Shown here: piece after piece, positions 25,170 through 32,842 of the stretch | How positions within the stretch are numbered: the stretch's first letter is position 1 | Layout: every line of letters starts with the position of its first letter | From: Secundilactobacillus silagincola | GTDB taxonomy: Bacteria; Bacillota; Bacilli; Lactobacillales; Lactobacillaceae | DNA length: 64,000 bases | NCBI RefSeq assembly: GCF_002583405.1 | Contig: NZ_BCMJ01000001.1 | Coordinates: 289,438-353,437 of the forward strand | Reading direction: 5' to 3' | Notes under the pieces: generated by a model | The model's input: only the letters and a program-made list of their open reading frames with translations | Told to the model about the DNA's origin: nothing | The model's database searches: none | Program-made: the position numbers and the translations under genes

Positions 25170-25570
25170 TAAACTAGCTTGGAAAGTAGTCGCTTAAGTT
25201 CATTTTGCTCATCGGCGGTCAGCTGTGACAGCAACGTATCGGATGAGTGTTGTTCGAAAGCGTGCAATTCTGGATATACCGCCTTCCCTTTTGCAGCGAC
25301 GTAAACACGACGCAACCGTTTATCCTTAGCATCATCCTCTAATCTCAGATACCCGCTATCCACGAGTTTTTGAACTGTTCGAAACGCGGTTGTTCGGTCA
25401 ATCTGAACAGAATCTGCTAGTTCGCCCAGAAACATGCCCGGCTTTTCATAGGTCCGAATCACATAAATAAAAGCATTGTTTGCTAAGCCAAGTCTTCTAA
25501 ATTCCGCATTGGTTTTAATTTCTGTCTTACGGGTAATCGCACCAATATCACGAATAATTTCAAACATCAT
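25166..25570 (-). CDS. MarR-family transcriptional regulator
   Basis: 134 aa. Winged-helix pattern 'FRRLGLANNAFIYVIRTYEKPGMFLGELADSVQIDRTTAFRTVQKLVDSGYLRLEDDAKDKRLRRVYVAAKGKAVYPEL' with the DxRxRR-like wing of MarR proteins, then a C-terminal dimerisation helix. CGGAGG precedes the ATG. It is divergent from a LysE-type exporter with a perfect palindrome between them, so control of that exporter is likely. Ligand unknown. Its 3' end overlaps the convergent ElaA gene by 4 bp. Confidence 0.88.
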   Translation of the reverse strand: MMFEIIRDIGAITRKTEIKTNAEFRRLGLANNAFIYVIRTYEKPGMFLGELADSVQIDRTTAFRTVQKLVDSGYLRLEDDAKDKRLRRVYVAAKGKAVYPELHAFEQHSSDTLLSQLTADEQNELKRLLSKLVY

Positions 25571-25654
25571 TAACCTCCGTATGATACATTTTGACTCTAA
25601 TTTACAGGAAGGTTATTATATTTGCAATTAAATAGTGATAAGCTTTGACCAAGT

Positions 25655-25670
25655 CATTGCAAATGCAATG
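25655..25670. promoter_or_regulatory. Candidate MarR operator
   Basis: CATTGCAAATGCAATG is a 16-bp perfect inverted repeat, 34 bp upstream of lysE-like and 85 bp from marR-like; a half-site TTGCAA occurs again at 25622-25627. Confidence 0.55.
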
Positions 25671-25703
25671 AATAATCATACATACCTGTAAGGGGGAGTT
25701 TCA

Positions 25704-26261
25704 ATGTCAGCATTCTTTATTTTTGTTTTTGTCATGTCATTTACACCTGGGCCTAACACAATAATGGCAATGGTTTCTGGTCAGCAGCGAGGTTTTCGTT
25801 CGAGTCTGCGACTCAATATTGGTATGCTGATTGGAATGGGACTTATGGGATTACTGGGTGTGCTCTTCGCCCACTGGTTGCAATCAACACCAACGTTTGT
25901 TACGGTTATGAAAATCGTTGGTAGCACTTACCTCTTGTATCTTGCCTACCATATGTTTATCAGTCGTCCAAGTGAAGATGATCAAAGTACCGGTGGTTTT
26001 CGGACTGGCATGTTGCTGCAATTAACGAACATCAAGTGTTATTTGTACTTCATCACTGGCTTAGGCGCCTTTAGTCTGGCAGGCATCTGGAACGATATGC
26101 CCGTAAAGTGGCTGCTCATGGTATTAATTGGCAGTCTGGGTACTTTCGTTTGGACGGTGTTTGGCCAAATGATGAGCCGTTTCTACCGCCGTTATTACCG
26201 AGTCTTTAATACCATCGTCACGCTGTTACTGATGTTCGCAGCAGTTGATCTTTGGCGTTGA
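25704..26261 (+). CDS. LysE/RhtB-family amino-acid exporter
   Basis: 185 aa, slightly shorter than the usual 200-210. About five or six hydrophobic segments are visible. The N-terminal 'MSFTPGPNTIMAMVSGQQRGFRSSLRLNIGMLIGMGLMGLLG' is the LysE/RhtB signature, and 'LLQLTNIKCYLYFITGLGAFSL' replaces the usual NPKA motif with NIKC. It likely exports amino acids or related metabolites. GGGGGAG precedes the ATG. Divergent from a MarR-type regulator, its probable repressor. The spacer after it contains a consensus parS site. Confidence 0.88.
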   Translation: MSAFFIFVFVMSFTPGPNTIMAMVSGQQRGFRSSLRLNIGMLIGMGLMGLLGVLFAHWLQSTPTFVTVMKIVGSTYLLYLAYHMFISRPSEDDQSTGGFRTGMLLQLTNIKCYLYFITGLGAFSLAGIWNDMPVKWLLMVLIGSLGTFVWTVFGQMMSRFYRRYYRVFNTIVTLLLMFAAVDLWR

Positions 26262-26272
26262 TTCCCCAATAA

Positions 26273-26288
26273 TGTTTCACGTGAAACA
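26273..26288. other. parS: Consensus parS site
   Basis: TGTTTCACGTGAAACA, identical to the Firmicute parS consensus bound by ParB/Spo0J, 11 bp after the lysE-like stop and about 29 kb left of oriC, inside the usual origin-proximal zone. Confidence 0.92.
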
Positions 26289-26294
26289 TATTAA

Positions 26295-26348
26295 AAAATA
26301 AGCTTGCCTCTAGAGACCGTTAATTGATCTCAGAGCCAAGCTTATTTT
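26295..26348. terminator. Bidirectional terminator
   Basis: AAAATAAGCTTG with complement at 26337-26348 plus an inner CTCT/AGAG pairing, between the convergent lysE-like and dehydrogenase genes. Confidence 0.8.
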
Positions 26349-26350
26349 GA

Positions 26351-27442
26351 TTAATCCATATCTAGTGATCCATATTGAACACCTAGCCGATCAGCAATTC
26401 CGGTAACTTCAGCTAAGGTTTTATCATCAATCACCATTCCGTTTGTCTTTCGATCTTCGTATGCGAGAGCTTCCTTATCACCCGCAACATAAACTGTCTT
26501 ACCTGGAATAGCGGGTAATTCACGAATTTGTTGCAGGTAGTCAGAGAAACGCTGAACGATTTGGTCTACGTCGCCAAAAATCGATGGATCAATGGCAATG
26601 AAACTCTGACATGGTCCAACTTGCAGATCCTCTGGCGTAATTTCGGTGGAAGTGTTCCCCAACGATAAAATGGAAGTGAAGACTTCTACGATGACCCCTA
26701 AGCCAAACCCTTTATGGCTCCCGGTTTCTTCTCTTACGCCACCAAGCGGTGTCAACCCAACGTTGGATAATGGATCACGCAAAGCATCCAGATCAGCATT
26801 ATCGGTGTGGTCATTAATTTCTTGATCACCATCCTTTGCCACCCATAGCGCTGGTAAATCCTTTTCCAGTTTACGATAAACTTCAATTTTCCCTTGGGGA
26901 ACCGTAGTCGTGGCCGCATCATAGATGAAGTTATGCGGCTTAGCTGGCATGGCAAAGGCAATTGGATTAGTACCGACAAATGCTTGTGTTGCGTGCGTCG
27001 GTAACATTGCTGGTCGAGAATTAGTTGATGATAGCCCAATTAAGCCTTGATCAGCTGCCATATTGGCATAATAACCGGCAATCCCATAGTGGCCTGAGCG
27101 CTTGGTCGTTACGATACCAACACCGTGCTCCTTAGCCTTTTTAATGGCAATATCCATACTATAAATCCCGTTCAGCTGTCCTAAACCAAAATTGGCATCA
27201 ACCACGGCACTTACGTCTGTTTCTTTTACAACTTCAGGCTTACTCTTAACCCGAATTTTACCATTTTGAATGAAGTGATCATACATCACCATACGTTGAA
27301 CACCGTGGGACGCGATTCCGTGTAAATCGGTATAAATCAAAGTTTCAGCAACCGCTGCGCTTTGCTCCTCTGTAAATCCATAGGCTTTATAAATCTTATG
27401 TACTAATGCTTTCACCTTATCACTATCGTATCGTTTGACCAT
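26351..27442 (-). CDS. Ldh2-type malate/lactate (ureidoglycolate-like) dehydrogenase
   Basis: 363 aa from ATG 27442, which is spaced correctly from AAAGG; the ATG three codons earlier overlaps that site. Motifs: 'TDLHGIASHGVQRM' (catalytic His), 'HGVGIVTTKRSGHYGIAGYYANMAADQGLIGLSSTNS', 'FVGTNPIAFAMPA', 'DAATTTVPQGKIEVY', 'GGVREETGSHKGFGLGVIVEVF'. This is the Ldh2/YlbC/AllD family of NAD(P)-dependent 2-hydroxyacid dehydrogenases, unrelated in fold to classical lactate dehydrogenase. It could reduce a 2-oxo acid or oxidise a hydroxy acid such as malate, lactate or ureidoglycolate; no purine-degradation genes are nearby. A possible promoter lies at 27594. Confidence 0.88.
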   Translation of the reverse strand: MVKRYDSDKVKALVHKIYKAYGFTEEQSAAVAETLIYTDLHGIASHGVQRMVMYDHFIQNGKIRVKSKPEVVKETDVSAVVDANFGLGQLNGIYSMDIAIKKAKEHGVGIVTTKRSGHYGIAGYYANMAADQGLIGLSSTNSRPAMLPTHATQAFVGTNPIAFAMPAKPHNFIYDAATTTVPQGKIEVYRKLEKDLPALWVAKDGDQEINDHTDNADLDALRDPLSNVGLTPLGGVREETGSHKGFGLGVIVEVFTSILSLGNTSTEITPEDLQVGPCQSFIAIDPSIFGDVDQIVQRFSDYLQQIRELPAIPGKTVYVAGDKEALAYEDRKTNGMVIDDKTLAEVTGIADRLGVQYGSLDMD

Positions 27443-27593
27443 TGTAAACATCCTTTCTAAACGCCTTGATGAAAATTAGATTAGATTATGTAACGTTTTT
27501 ATTATCTTCTTCTTATTCTTTGCTTGCAACCATCTTTTTATAGCTAACTGTCTCAACGCCTTTAAATACGCAAGTTTAAGTAATGATTGAATC

Positions 27594-27622
27594 TTTATAA
27601 TTTATATTGATAATATATACAA
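27594..27622 (-). promoter_or_regulatory. Promoter candidate for the Ldh2-type gene
   Basis: On the - strand, TTGTAT (27617-27622), 17-bp spacer, TATAAA (27594-27599). The leader would be about 150 nt. Confidence 0.45.
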
Positions 27623-27852
27623 ATAGTAATTCTTTTCGTTTATTGAATGCATCCGTGCTTTACTTTTCTTTAACGTTTCCTTTAGAAAGTAGCATGGAAA
27701 ACTTCATATTTCTGTCACATTTGTTGATTATGATTTAAACATAGTCAATTAAAGATTAGTTGACTTCCCTTTTAAAACAGATAACGGTTTTCGATTTTTC
27801 CTCCTCCCCAAAATCAGGATAAACCAATAAGAAACGCTATCACTCCCCTCGA

Positions 27853-27887
27853 CCTCACCACAATCCCTAATGTGGTGGGGCTTTTTT
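27853..27887 (+). terminator. Strong + strand terminator without an upstream + strand gene
   Basis: CCTCACCACA, 8-nt loop, TGTGGTGGGG, then CTTTTTT. It is read on the + strand, where no gene precedes it for over 1.5 kb. See the small-RNA finding. Confidence 0.8.
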
Positions 27888-27901
27888 GTAGAGTGTGAAA
27901 A

Positions 27902-27994
27902 CGGGCGCTTAGATAGCGAAATGTAGGGTAACTCAGCCATAAATCCTGGTCTTGGATTTATGGCTGAGTTACCCTACATGCAGCTGTCTGCCCG
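27902..27994 (+). repeat. Structured intergenic repeat, copy A (sense on + strand)
   Basis: Long hairpin. Outer stem CGGGC/GCCCG (27902-27906, 27990-27994); one-sided bulge GCTT; 7-bp stem AGATAGC/GCTGTCT with one G-T pair; internal loop GAAA opposite TGCA; then a perfect 25-bp core stem (27922-27946 with 27954-27978) and a 7-nt loop. Same architecture as copies B, C and E. The adjoining AGCC/GGCT hairpin found in the other copies is missing here. Confidence 0.8.
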
Positions 27995-28033
27995 CTTGAA
28001 CACGTTTCAACAATATAACATCCCCCAAACCAC

Positions 28034-28066
28034 AAAAAATCCAGCTATCACAATCGATAGCTGGAT
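28034..28066 (-). terminator. Terminator, probably of the rplI-dnaB transcript
   Basis: On the - strand, ATCCAGCTATC and GATAGCTGGAT make an 11-bp perfect stem followed by TTTTTT. It lies 440 bp beyond the dnaB stop, so the dnaB mRNA may carry repeat copies C and D in its 3' untranslated region. Confidence 0.75.
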
Positions 28067-28071
28067 CATAT

Positions 28072-28173
28072 TTAAAGACATAAGAAAAGGCAGGCCCGCC
28101 GACCTTCTGAACGCACGAATGCGCCGATCTTTGGAATCCCGCCATGGTTTGGCACCGTTTGATAGTATCGCAT
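28072..28173 (-). other. Possible 33-codon reading frame in a GC-rich patch
   Basis: The - strand encodes MRYYQTVPNHGGIPKIGAF and then 14 further residues rich in Arg, Cys and Leu before a stop. No ribosome-binding site precedes the ATG. The patch (about 28085-28175) is more GC-rich than its surroundings and may instead be part of a non-coding element. Confidence 0.2.
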
Positions 28174-28208
28174 GGATGGTGAGGTGTGTCAAGCGCGTTG
28201 GTAATATG

Positions 28209-28382
28209 TAGCTGGATCAGGCTACAGCAGACAGAGAGCTGTAGATAAGGTCACTGAGACACTTCAAGTTCAAGACTGGTTTACTTTTCTGCATAGCCTA
28301 ATCGGGCTACAACAAGGCAGAAACTTGCACATAGGGGCACCGAGACACAAATCCAAGTTCGGGATTGTTCGTTACTTCTACA
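28209..28382 (-). repeat. Two tandem half-copies of the structured repeat (copies D1 and D2)
   Basis: Units of 85 and 89 bp begin at 28209 and 28294 with TAGCTGGATCAGGCTAC and TAGCCTAATCGGGCTAC, and copy C begins the same way at 28383. Each continues with a GCAGA segment and then GAGACAC and CAAGTTC blocks shared between D1 and D2. D1 carries the GCAGACAGAGAGCTGTAGAT arm of copy C exactly but no matching second arm, so these look like truncated or tandemly duplicated halves. Confidence 0.65.
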
Positions 28383-28496
28383 TAGCTGAATCGGGCTACA
28401 GCAGACAGAGAGCTGTAGATAAGGGCAAGAAAACGCAAACCCCAAACCCAGGGTTTCCATTTCCTTGCCCTTATCTTTCGCTCTCTAAACGTCTGC
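28383..28496 (-). repeat. Structured intergenic repeat, copy C (sense on - strand)
   Basis: Starts with the small hairpin AGC-TGAATCG-GGCT (28384-28398), then a long hairpin: outer stem GCAGAC/GTCTGC (28401-28406, 28491-28496), 7-bp stem AGAGAGC/GCTCTCT, internal loop TGTA opposite TTTC, one-sided bulge AAAC, and a perfect 12-bp stem GATAAGGGCAAG/CTTGCCCTTATC enclosing AAACCC/GGGTTT. It ends 9 bp before the dnaB stop codon. Confidence 0.8.
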
Positions 28497-28505
28497 CTTC
28501 GCACC

Positions 28506-29903
28506 TTACTGATTTGGTTCCGCCCCATACGCTATAGACGAAAACTTATTATACGACTTCACAAACAGCAATTTGACCGTTCCCCGTGGACCTGAACGGT
28601 TTTTTTCAATAATGACTTCAACTTCACCGACATCTTGTTCCCCGTCGTTGCTGTCACCGCCATTACCACCATCATCGTTGTCGTCATCATCCCGTTCATA
28701 ATAATCGTCACGATACAAGAATGACACAATATCCGCATCTTGTTCAATAGAACCAGATTCACGAATATCTGACAAAACTGGCCGCTTATCCTGACGCTGT
28801 TCCACGCCACGAGACAGTTGTGACAAGGCAATTACTGGCACATGCAGTTCCTTAGCCAGTTTTTTAAGCTGCCGTGAAATTGCGGAAACTTCTTGCTGTC
28901 GGTTTTCAGCACCGGTACTTTCGACGAGTTGCAGGTAATCAACTACGACTAAGCCTAAATTACCGTTTTGCTCTTTGTCCAATCGACGGCATTTCGCCCG
29001 AATCTCTGACATTTTAATTCCAGCGGTATCGTCAATAAAGATTTTCGCCTTTGACAAACTCCCCATTGCGACAATTAAGTTCTGCCATTCGCCCTCTTCA
29101 AGCTGGCCGGTCCGCAGATGATTGGCATTGATACTGCCTTCTGCACACAGCATCCGGCTAACCAGTGATTCGGCACTCATTTCTAGACTAAAAATAGCCA
29201 CTGCTTTATCGGTTTTAGTCCCGACATTCTGTGCAATATTTAGCGCAAAGGCCGTTTTCCCAACGGCTGGCCGAGCAGCTAAAATCATGAGTTCATCGTC
29301 ATGAAGACCGGTTGTCATTTTATCCAGATCAGGGTATCCGGTAGATAGGCCGGTCACTGTATCACCCTGTTGCGATAAACGATCAATCTCTTCAAAAGTA
29401 GAATTCAAGACATCTTTGATCGCTTTAAAACCGGCTTGATTTCGGGACTCATTGACGTTCATGATCGACTGCTCAGCTTGATCTAGCAACTCATCCACGG
29501 GCGCATCTTCTGAATAGCTATCCGTGACGATCTTAGTTGCTGTTTGGATCAAACGCCGTAAAACGGCCTTCTGAGCAACGATTTTGGCATAGTAGCCAAC
29601 GTTAGCTGCCGTCGGAACAGAAGCCGCTAATTCGGCAATATACGGCATACCGCCGATATCTTCGAGCTGATTGAGCCGTTTTAATTCATCCGACACCGTC
29701 ACCACATCAATGGCTTCATCCTGGTCGTTTAAGTTAACCATTGTCTGGAAAATCAACCCATGCGCACGACGATAGAAATCATCCGCGGTCAGTTGTTCCA
29801 TTGCGTCGACTAGGGCATCGCCGTTTAAAAAGATGGCCCCAAGTACCGCTTTTTCCGCCTCAATATTTTGAGGTGGTGTTTGATCTCTCAACCCTTCACT
29901 CAT
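28506..29903 (-). CDS. dnaB: Replicative DNA helicase DnaB (DnaC in Bacillus)
   Basis: 465 aa. Full-length hexameric helicase that unwinds DNA at the fork. N-terminal collar domain (QTPPQNIEAEKAVLGAIFLNGDALVDAMEQL), linker, then RecA-like domain with Walker A ARPAVGKTAFALNIA, FSLEMSAESLVSRML, Walker B 'LVVVDYLQLVE', 'EVSAISRQLKKLAKEL', 'LSQLSRGVEQRQDKRP' and 'DIRESGSIEQDADIVSFLYR'. Just before the C-terminal strands there is a long acidic Asp/Asn/Gly-rich insert (YYERDDDDNDDGGNGG and on), longer than usual. It follows rplI on the - strand, the normal arrangement, and its transcript probably runs about 440 nt past the stop. Confidence 0.97.
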   Translation of the reverse strand: MSEGLRDQTPPQNIEAEKAVLGAIFLNGDALVDAMEQLTADDFYRRAHGLIFQTMVNLNDQDEAIDVVTVSDELKRLNQLEDIGGMPYIAELAASVPTAANVGYYAKIVAQKAVLRRLIQTATKIVTDSYSEDAPVDELLDQAEQSIMNVNESRNQAGFKAIKDVLNSTFEEIDRLSQQGDTVTGLSTGYPDLDKMTTGLHDDELMILAARPAVGKTAFALNIAQNVGTKTDKAVAIFSLEMSAESLVSRMLCAEGSINANHLRTGQLEEGEWQNLIVAMGSLSKAKIFIDDTAGIKMSEIRAKCRRLDKEQNGNLGLVVVDYLQLVESTGAENRQQEVSAISRQLKKLAKELHVPVIALSQLSRGVEQRQDKRPVLSDIRESGSIEQDADIVSFLYRDDYYERDDDDNDDGGNGGDSNDGEQDVGEVEVIIEKNRSGPRGTVKLLFVKSYNKFSSIAYGAEPNQ

Positions 29904-29932
29904 TATTAATTACCCCTCGCTGTGATAAACGA

Positions 29933-29968
29933 AAGGGTCGGGGCAAACGCAATTTGCCGACGACCCTT
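29933..29968 (-). terminator. Nested hairpin between rplI and dnaB
   Basis: AAGGGTCG/CGACCCTT encloses GCAAA/TTTGC. On the - strand it is followed by TTTCGTTT, so termination is probably partial and may tune dnaB expression. Confidence 0.5.
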
Positions 29969-29986
29969 AGAAAAATGAACTTCAAA

Positions 29987-30439
29987 TTACTTTTCTGAAA
30001 TGTGAACCCGAATCCGACCGGTCACATCTTGATGTAATTTAACAGGCACGTTGACGAAGCCCATCACTTTAATTGGTTCGCGTAATTCAATCTTTCGCTT
30101 ATCCAATTTGATACCATACTGCTTTTCCAACGCCTGCGCAATTTGTTTGCTTGGAATTGACCCAAACAGTCGGCCGTCAGTACCCGCTTTAGCCGTTAAT
30201 TGAACGATGGTCTTATCATCTTCCAAGACTTTTTTAACGGACACAGCTTCTTGTCGTTCTTCTTCTTCGCGTTTAGCTTCAGCTTTTTGCTGTCCCTTAA
30301 GCTGACTTATTGCATTGGCCGTTGCAGCCTTTGCCTTCCCTTGCTTGATTAAAAAGTTTTGGGCATAGCCATCTGGAACGTTCTTAATTTCGCCGCGCTT
30401 ACCTTTACCGCGAACATCTTGCAAAAAAATAACTTTCAC
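29987..30439 (-). CDS. rplI: 50S ribosomal protein L9
   Basis: 150 aa, standard length. N-terminal signature [31 protein letters not shown], a central charged helix ([22 protein letters not shown]) and C-terminal domain ([33 protein letters not shown]). L9 binds domain V of 23S rRNA near the L1 stalk. Between gdpP and dnaB as in most Firmicutes. GGAGG precedes the ATG. Confidence 0.97.
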   Translation of the reverse strand: MKVIFLQDVRGKGKRGEIKNVPDGYAQNFLIKQGKAKAATANAISQLKGQQKAEAKREEEERQEAVSVKKVLEDDKTIVQLTAKAGTDGRLFGSIPSKQIAQALEKQYGIKLDKRKIELREPIKVMGFVNVPVKLHQDVTGRIRVHISEK

Positions 30440-30588
30440 AATAAGTCCTCCTTATCTGACGTCTCGATCAGTATCGAAATGCCAAGACTTTATCGATCCC
30501 AATTGGGAACTCTCACTAAATAACTTTACCATAAATCGCAACCCGTTTTAACCTCGGCGTCGCGATTTTTACACCTTTTCAATACTAT

Positions 30589-32610
30589 TTACGAAGCTGG
30601 TGTTGCTGCCTCATCCTCTTGGCTATTCAAAATCGCTACCAACTGATCTTTAACTTCAGCCACAGTGCTATCAGCAATTTGCGTAGCGCCACTGGAAAGG
30701 TGACCGCCGCCGCCCATCTTCTCCATAATGACTTGAACGTTGATTTCACCCATACTTCGAGCGGAAATGCCGATTCGGCCATCGTCTCGCTTAGTAATGA
30801 CAAATGAGGCGTCCACACCAGACATGTTCAGCAAATCATCCGCTGCTTGAGCAGCCGTCACAGAATCGTAAACTTCATCCTCTTCACCAGCGATGATTGC
30901 CAGATCTTCGTGGACGAAGGTAACCAACTCAATCAAGTGGTTCCGTTGCAGATAACTATCAACGTTTTCCTTCATAAACTGCTGCATTTGAACCGAATCG
31001 GCGCCAGCTGAACGCAAGTAACTAGCAGCGTCAAAGGTTCGTGATCCAGTACGCAACGAGAAGGATTTCGTATCAATAAAGATCCCCGTCAGCATAGCTG
31101 TCGCTTCGATCTTATTAATAGGTTCAGATTCTTGAGACTGGTATTCAAACATTTCAGTAATCAGTTCACAAGTTGAACTAGCATACGGTTCAATGTAAAC
31201 CAACATTGGATTTTCTGGGAATTCTTCGCCTCTACGGTGATGATCAATAATCATGACCCGATTTTCCAGTTGTTGATACAGCTCAGGAGAAATTGATAAT
31301 GATGGTTTGGAATGATCGACCATCACTAACATACTTTGTTTCGTTATTTTAGCCAACGCTTCTTCAGGCGTAATAATGGCATCGTTAATTTCAGGGTAGT
31401 CTTTGATGGAATCAAGCAGCCGCTGCACATCGCTATGTATGTCGCTGCGATCCAAGATAATGTAACAGTCCTTTTGGTTCATCTGAGCAATCCGCCGAAT
31501 CCCCATGCAGGCACCGATTGAGTCCATATCAGGCTGTTGATGGCCTTGAACGAAGATGGCATCCGACTGGTTCATTAACTCCTGCAAGGCCTGTGAGATC
31601 ATCCGTGCACGAACCCGCGTCCGCTTTTCCATTGGGTTCGTCTTACCACCATAGAAACGCGCTTCTTCATCTTGGGCACGAACCACAACTTGGTCACCGC
31701 CGCGGCCAAGTGCCAAATCAAGGTTACTCTGTGCCTGATCTGCTAACTTGTTTAAATCCGCACCGCCATAAGCGATACCGATACTTAACGTCAGCGGGAA
31801 GTTTTGCTTAGAGGTACTTTCGCGAATGATATCCAAAATACTGAACTTATCATTTTCGACTGCCTTCATCGCTTGCGCATACATAAACACGAGGTAGTGG
31901 TCATCGTCCAGCCGCTTGAGATACATCCCAAAACGCTGCGCCCAAACGGAGAGCTCGTTGGTCACGTAATTTCTTAGATTAGAAATTTCCTGATCCGTCA
32001 TGGACTGCGTTACTTCAACGTAGTTATCCAAAAAAACTTGACCAATGGCAATTCGTTCGTTTTCATACCGCTGCTCAATTTGAGTATAGTAGGTGACCTC
32101 AGTCATATAAACCGCACGGAAATCCTTTTGAACTAAAAATGAAAACTGGCGGTCTCTCCAAGTAACTGTTTGCGGCTGCTTGTCGTTGACGTGATCTTGA
32201 ATTAACTTTTCCAGTTCCGGATCAACGTCGCTCATCCGCTTACTCAAAACCGCTTCGTCACCGAAGTATTGCTGCAAATATGGATTAACCCATTCGATAG
32301 CGTCATTGTCACCAAAAATCATGACACCAACGGGCATATCGATCAACGCCTCTTGTTCGCCACGATTAATTCGAAATGACAGATCCGCAATGTAACGGTT
32401 CATATCAGCGCTAATCTCATTCATGGTATTAAAGGAAAACACCAAACTAGTAACCACCGCCACTAAAGCCAATATCCCTAAAATCCATGAGAACAAAAAA
32501 GCCAGAACAATTCCTGCAATTGATAGTGCGATCATGAATAATGCCAGACCGCGCAACCGTCTATTCCTTAAAAATTCGGGTAAATTAGCCCTTGAAAATA
32601 AACCGTCCAT
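30589..32610 (-). CDS. gdpP: Cyclic-di-AMP phosphodiesterase GdpP (YybT)
   Basis: 673 aa, typical size. Two N-terminal membrane segments (about residues 17-55), a PAS-like domain (about 75-150), a degenerate GGDEF domain (about 175-300) and a C-terminal DHH/DHHA1 phosphodiesterase (HQQPDMDSIGACMGI, MVMVDHS, MIIDHHRRGEE, MGGGGHLSSGA). It hydrolyses c-di-AMP and so influences potassium transport, osmotic balance and beta-lactam tolerance. The GGDEF-like part lacks an intact GGDEF motif, as in all family members. It heads the gdpP-rplI-dnaB set and is divergent from the MFS gene. Confidence 0.96.
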   Translation of the reverse strand: MDGLFSRANLPEFLRNRRLRGLALFMIALSIAGIVLAFLFSWILGILALVAVVTSLVFSFNTMNEISADMNRYIADLSFRINRGEQEALIDMPVGVMIFGDNDAIEWVNPYLQQYFGDEAVLSKRMSDVDPELEKLIQDHVNDKQPQTVTWRDRQFSFLVQKDFRAVYMTEVTYYTQIEQRYENERIAIGQVFLDNYVEVTQSMTDQEISNLRNYVTNELSVWAQRFGMYLKRLDDDHYLVFMYAQAMKAVENDKFSILDIIRESTSKQNFPLTLSIGIAYGGADLNKLADQAQSNLDLALGRGGDQVVVRAQDEEARFYGGKTNPMEKRTRVRARMISQALQELMNQSDAIFVQGHQQPDMDSIGACMGIRRIAQMNQKDCYIILDRSDIHSDVQRLLDSIKDYPEINDAIITPEEALAKITKQSMLVMVDHSKPSLSISPELYQQLENRVMIIDHHRRGEEFPENPMLVYIEPYASSTCELITEMFEYQSQESEPINKIEATAMLTGIFIDTKSFSLRTGSRTFDAASYLRSAGADSVQMQQFMKENVDSYLQRNHLIELVTFVHEDLAIIAGEEDEVYDSVTAAQAADDLLNMSGVDASFVITKRDDGRIGISARSMGEINVQVIMEKMGGGGHLSSGATQIADSTVAEVKDQLVAILNSQEDEAATPAS

Positions 32611-32842
32611 CTTCAGACTCCCCTGCTTTGTCGATGATAATAGTAGTTACATTTTAGCACAAATGAAAGCTAGTTGTGACCACTAGTCTTGTGGAAACAA
32701 ATTAGTACATCTGAGCTTGGTATCTAACAGTAATTTCAAAAAACTTTACCATTTATTAAAAAAAAAACTTACGAAGACGGTTTTTTTCTGTTAGTGTAAT
32801 CACTTGTGCAAAAAAGTTTTCTGAAAGCGAGGAATTTATTCA

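Noticed and set aside
27960-28211. 83-codon + strand frame and a 61-codon - strand frame in the repeat region
   Set aside because: Both run through the perfect hairpins of copy A and the 28034 terminator; no ribosome-binding sites and no recognisable protein.
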